Assembly (NCBI RefSeq): GCF_030272615.1
Contig: NC_081409.1
Span: 206,567,190 to 206,631,189, forward strand
Reading direction: 5' to 3'
DNA from: Cryptomeria japonica
Taxonomy: Eukaryota; Streptophyta; Pinopsida; Cupressales; Cupressaceae
DNA: 64,000 bases
Part shown: positions 51,001 to 57,000 of the stretch, piece after piece
How positions within the stretch are numbered: the first letter of the stretch is position 1
How the letters are laid out: the number at the start of each line of letters is the position of its first letter
The notes under the pieces: model-generated
The model's database searches: none
Seen by the model: the letters and a program-made list of their open reading frames with translations, nothing else
Told to the model about the DNA's origin: nothing
Program-made: the position numbers and the translations under genes

Positions 51001-54000
51001 AGAAGGAAAGGAGATTGTTGCCAAAGCTTGTTGTAATAAACATACTATTTTCATTGAAGGCATGGCGGATTTTGGTGTGCTATTTCAACTTTTTGCATAG
51101 TTTCTACTTCTCATAGCATAGATCTTAATTAGATGATTGAAAGATCTTATTGTTGATGAATGGTGAGCCTATGTTCATACCACTTGGAGTTTGTTGATTG
51201 CAAATTGTAGTGTGTGGTTAAAGTGAACTTGATTAAAAGCTTAACTTCAATCATTAAATGCTCATTGTTTGTAAAGGTTGGTGTGCATGGGTGATATGAA
51301 AATCATTCACTCATCCCTGGGAGATTGCACCATCTTTGTGTAGTTGTTCCTGCATGGTGAAGCAAAGCTAGGTTTGGTTGCACCAAATCAACAACCATTT
51401 CCTGAATTCTTAGGATTAGCATAGGTTCTCTTAACATTTATCCTCTTTTGTCGTTTATTTTCCAAAGTTAAGTTAGAGTTTATGTTCCAGCAGAGTTTAT
51501 GAAAACGTAAGTCCCCTTGTGATTCGAGCAAATCATATCATAACACTAAGTCTATCCCAAGCATAAAGTTGATTGTTCACATTATAAACCTTGGAGTTGT
51601 CTCACTTGACCATATTATTTAGCATATGAGGTTTCTTTGTTCAAGAGAGGATAGAATGCTTAGTATTTTTTTCTGTGTTTGAGGTGTCCTAAAAAACACA
51701 TCAACACAACTGAGCTCTAATATTCAAAATTCAAAATCTCCATTTCGATCATTGATGACCCAATAGATGAACCCATCACAAATCATTATATATATGGACT
51801 TCAATTTCCTCCCAAAACTGAAGATAACACTCAAAAAAAGGCTTTTTGCCTTTCTAGTTATCCTTATTAACCCATGTAGACTTCCTATTCCTAGAGATTC
51901 ATAAGGAAATTGGCTAGAAACAGGTTTATACAAACTTTTTAATATCTGTCTGTCATACCTGCTGATGTTTCTCATGGATTGTATCGTTTGCAAGCCTTTC
52001 ACATTGAAAACTACCCTTGTTCTCAAAGACTTGTCCACTTAAAAGAAAATTCAAAATATAGGGATTGAACACAAATTCAATGGGTTTGCAAAATGATAGT
52101 ATTTGCATGTCTCTCCTTGAAATCTGACCTCTTGCATTTACAACCTATGTGTGAAACTGCTTTGGCCTTTTGAACCATTTATTAATCAACTTATTGGTGT
52201 CTTTGTTTCTTTCAGTCATAAAACTCTTCCCGTATGACTTCATCACAATCAGTAGTTACCAATATGAGCATTAGTTCAATGAAATGTTAGTTGCAATTGG
52301 TGGTCACCTCTCCACTGTTTCATATAATTTCCTTAGTTGTGGTGTTGTAGCTCCTTGCATGTTAAAAAACAAGTTCAGAGAACAATATGGAATTGGGAAA
52401 TGTAGTTATGGCCTCCATTCCTGTATTCTTAAGCAGGTCCATTTTCCTTTCAATTGTGCTTTTCTTCCTGAAAATATCTGCAAAAGCTTCAAGATCAACA
52501 TGTGTCATGCATGTATCTTTGATCAATTCCAATGTTGAAGCTTTAACTGTGTTGAAGGGAACTCTGTAACATAGCCACAGTTTCTGCCACACTCTCGCAT
52601 CTCCCAATTGCTTATGAAATGATAATGAAAGAGAAACTGAATTATTTGACAGAAATGATCCAGCTTTCTATATTAAATGTGCATTTCCAAGAGCCTTTTC
52701 CACCTTGGGAGAAGTAGCTAGGAGTAGAAAATTTACTGCAGCCTCAATAATGGTGCCTTCTATCCCTTTCTCTCTGGCCTGTGACTTAGATGATTTCCAA
52801 TGTTCTGAAATCCAGAGCATCAAAGCTTTTATGATACTTTATATTTAAATCCAAATTTTTCCTTTGCCCCACAATCCTTGCTTCCATTCCACAAGGAAAA
52901 CATGTGAGCCCATTCCTTACAAACTAAGACTTGTCAAGTTTAGATGTTTCTAGAACCCTGAAATTATGAAGGCTTTAACATTCTTGCTCTTCAAATGATT
53001 GGTACCATTGACTTAACCATTTTGGCTTTCATAGGTACCTAAGGTCCAGAGCAAACTTGCATTTTTGCATTGCTCTCCAGCTGACTTTGCACCTAGCCAG
53101 TTATCTATGTCTGGGAGACCCAAGATTATGAACATTGTTTCACTCCGCATAGTTGATGTGATCTGCATTTGAAGTTCTTCCTCCTAGATTTTAAGTTATC
53201 CATTTTCCCATATCTAAGGGATGATTTTACATTTTGCGTGTGTCATACATTTCCCTGGGAGGCCAAACCTTTTACCATTATAGACGTGTAATATGAGATC
53301 TAAATTGTTACTTTATACCACTTCCTTTTTTATATGAAAAATTGTTACGTGCCCCTTCTCTCTTTGCATGTGGGATAAATTATTTACATGTTTTTAAGTG
53401 TGTATATGTGTCCATTCAGAGCATTTTTTTCCATCAATGTTGTAAATCTCTATTGAATAGAGATTGAAAATCTGGCTACAAAATCTTAGTTCAACAATAT
53501 CCCATAAAGGAAAAAGAAAATCAGTAATAGAAGATCAAATTTGCTTACAAGCATCATCCGTGCCAGAATTTCAAGCGAAAAAAAAAAGTTATTTTAAAGT
53601 TTAGGGCTGACCTGCAGTCATGAAGGGATTAGAAGCGACTGATTTTGGCTTTAATCAAGCATTTTTATTAAAAGAAAATTGACCTAAACTTGTTTTTCTT
53701 TCCTCATTCCTTCTCGAGTCAGCATTCTGGAGCAGAAAATAAGTCGTTCAAAGCAGTTTAAACTTTAAAGCAATCTCACAGAAGAATATAAGATTTTGTT
53801 TGAATATCCCTGTGGCTAAAGAGGCAATGTCAGCAGCATTCAAGGGTAGAATACATGGAGCAGTTTCTAAGGCGGCCATGGGGTAGAAACAAGAGCAACA
53901 GCAGAATGCAACTGTAAAATAAGGTTATCAACTGCGTATAGAGAAAGAAATGGTTGGAAAAGTAGCAACCAAACTCCACCTTGGCATGGATGAGGAAGAC

Positions 54001-57000
54001 TTCCACCTAGTAGTCATAATGAAAAAGTGGTGGGTATAGCTTGGGTGTGCACCTAGGGTGGCTAACCACTTATAACTTTCACCCAGCATTCCACTTCAAG
54101 TTACTTGAAATTCTGCTTTGGCTCAAGTGGATAGGTTTTCTGCTTAGCAAATAAAAGTTGGCATTTACCCTTTGGCATGCATTTTCTTTCGTTTAAACTT
54201 TAAGCACATAACTTCTCTGCCCAACATGTAAAAATGATGGCAAGAGTGAGTTGAACTTCAGTTTGGGTTTTAAAGTGACATAAGTTGCATATATCTCTGC
54301 CTGGCATAAAAAGGTGCTATATATAACTTGGTACACTTTTAAGAGGGTTTAGCCATCAGAAAGGTCTGCCCAACCAGAAAAGTGGCATAACCGCCTTGTA
54401 GTTCTGCCCAAGTTCATAAGCATGACAAAGACACCATAAAGTTACACCCTTGAGTTAAATTGTCACTAACAAGCTGAGCATACTTTTTAGTGGCTTAGCC
54501 ACTTAATAATTCCACCTCATGTTCATAAAAATGGCAAAGTCGGTTCTGCCAGAATAGTTTCAAGTGACAAGTATACATGTAGAAGCGCCTAACAATCTAA
54601 TAAGGAACAGTAGCAATGGAAACTTATGCCTGGACTGGTTTTGGGCCTATTTCAGCTAATCATCTTTTCCCAAAAGCACACCAGTCATAATTTAAAGCAT
54701 CTTCTCTACCCCATGAAGGCAGAACGCATTCATTTGAGACTGTAAGGAAGACAAGTTTCAGCATTTCAAAGGGGAATATCAGCACAGTTTCAAGCCGCAA
54801 AGAATTTGGGCTTGTGTGATAGTTTTCAAAAAATGGAACAGTCAAAACAACAGCGGAAAAGTGCAGTCATATGATTGTCCTTTGCAGCAGATCATATTCC
54901 ATGGTTTCTGATTTGTGGATGTAAGTTTGTTGTTTAAATAACTAGGGTTTTTTGTTTTCCATTTCACTTTCAGATGCTTATAATTATTTTTTCGTATTCA
55001 AAGGTGGCGACAAAATCTTTGAATTTGGTTTTCATTTCTTAAGTTGTGCTGCAGCCATGCTAACAACAACTTCTATGCTCGTCTTACCTTTTGTAACAGT
55101 ATCATAAATATTCCAATATGTGAACCAGCAATTAGGGTATCAGTATTCATCAAAGGGTTCACAAGTTTCAGAGTGAGGAGATGCATCAAAATTGCTATCT
55201 CTATTTTATTATATGTTTAGGTTTAGATTTGCTTTAAAGTTCCCTTCTTTCCAGCAACCTTTGACTATTTCATTTCAAAGATCTTTTGGGTGTTTAACTA
55301 AGATTATTCTAAAGACCCAAATATTGGGCATTTGCAACATATAAATAAATGCTTTGAACACATAAACTGAAGAGAATGATGGTGGATGCTATACTTATGC
55401 TGTCGAAGCTATTGTGAAATCTATGTTTGTAATTTCATAGACATGAAATGTGAGCACTAAGCGTCAAGCTTTGTATTGATGTCACTTTATTCATTTTGGT
55501 TGTAACTTTGCATGCAAACTAGTCGTTTAATATTTGGAATCGTGTGTTGTTGCAAATCTTATCCCTTTCAAAATCTTGTTTGCATTGAATAATTGGTTTC
55601 TGGCTAAAAGGTGTCATTTGTGTGTGTAGATTAGCTGTTTCATCCTTTATTATTTGGAAACACCATTTGAAAAGCACTCTTGTTAACAGTCTGGTACCTC
55701 TATCCGAGGTGAAAACATTGGCAGATAGATATTAATTTATCATTATGCAAAACCCCCTCAATAAATCTTCTATAATGTGCATACTGTTATATCTTGTCTA
55801 TAGTTTTTACTTTTTAGTCTAGGGTTAGTTTAAATTTGATTTAGGTTAATTTAGATCTCAGGGAGCTTCCCCTCCAAAATCGAATAGAGATTCTATCTCA
55901 AAAATTGTTTCATTGTGTTGTCTTGCAAAAGACAAATTAAATCACTAACAAGTGGCAAGTTAACCTATGCAGTCCCATGGTAGGGAAGAGACATACTCCT
56001 TCAAAATGAATATCTCCTTGATCTTGTTCCTTCAAAATTTAAACATCTTTGGCTTTAACCTTGAATGCAATCCACTAATTGCCCACTAACAGTTCACCTA
56101 TCTCTACTTATCATGAGGAAGAGAAGTGAACTTTGTGTGAGGAATGGTGTGGTCTAACTTCGTACTTGAGGAATCGAATTGTCATTGTTATCTGCTTTAG
56201 GATCATTAGTTGTGTTGTCTTGGATAAAGATCAAATGAAAATTTCTGCAAATCATCCTCATAGATGTCTGTTAAGAAATTTAGAATACAATGAATTCAAC
56301 CAAATTATCTCAGATGAATCAGTAATCGACACTTTAGGAAGACTAAACAGACAAAATCCTTTCTAAAATTAAAATATGAGATCGATAAAAATAAGAGTTA
56401 ATTTATATTGCATTATAGTGTTATGGCTAGGTAACAACAATATTACAATTTTGAGAGCATAAATATGGAAGTCAAACCAACACTTGCACTAGAGTATAAT
56501 CAGGCTGTGGGATGGAGTCTAACAAATCCTTTGAGCCTGCTACTCACTATCAATCACAATGAGTTGCACCAAAGTTCTAACTCCCACAGAACACATGCCC
56601 ATTGATGACCCAGGTAACCTACAGATAATTTTTCATGTAATAATCTCTTAGGTTTAATAAATCTCCTGCCTGTACTACTATATGTATAGAAATGCTAATG
56701 TTTTCACAAATGCTTTAATAAAGACCTCGTATACATTTTATTCTCCATCCTGATGTCTATCAATGTACATAAGATGTGCAATGTGATACAACTCAAGACT
56801 TGGAAGATAAGACTGTGATTCACAACTTGTAGGGTGCAAATTTGTAACAATATATATCCTAAATTTAGAAGAATACAATATCTTAGGTTTAATAAATCTA
56901 CTGCATATACTATTATATCTGTAGAGCATGCTAATGTTTTGATAATACTTTACTACAGACCCCGTAGACATCTTATTCTCCATCTTAATGCTTATCAATG

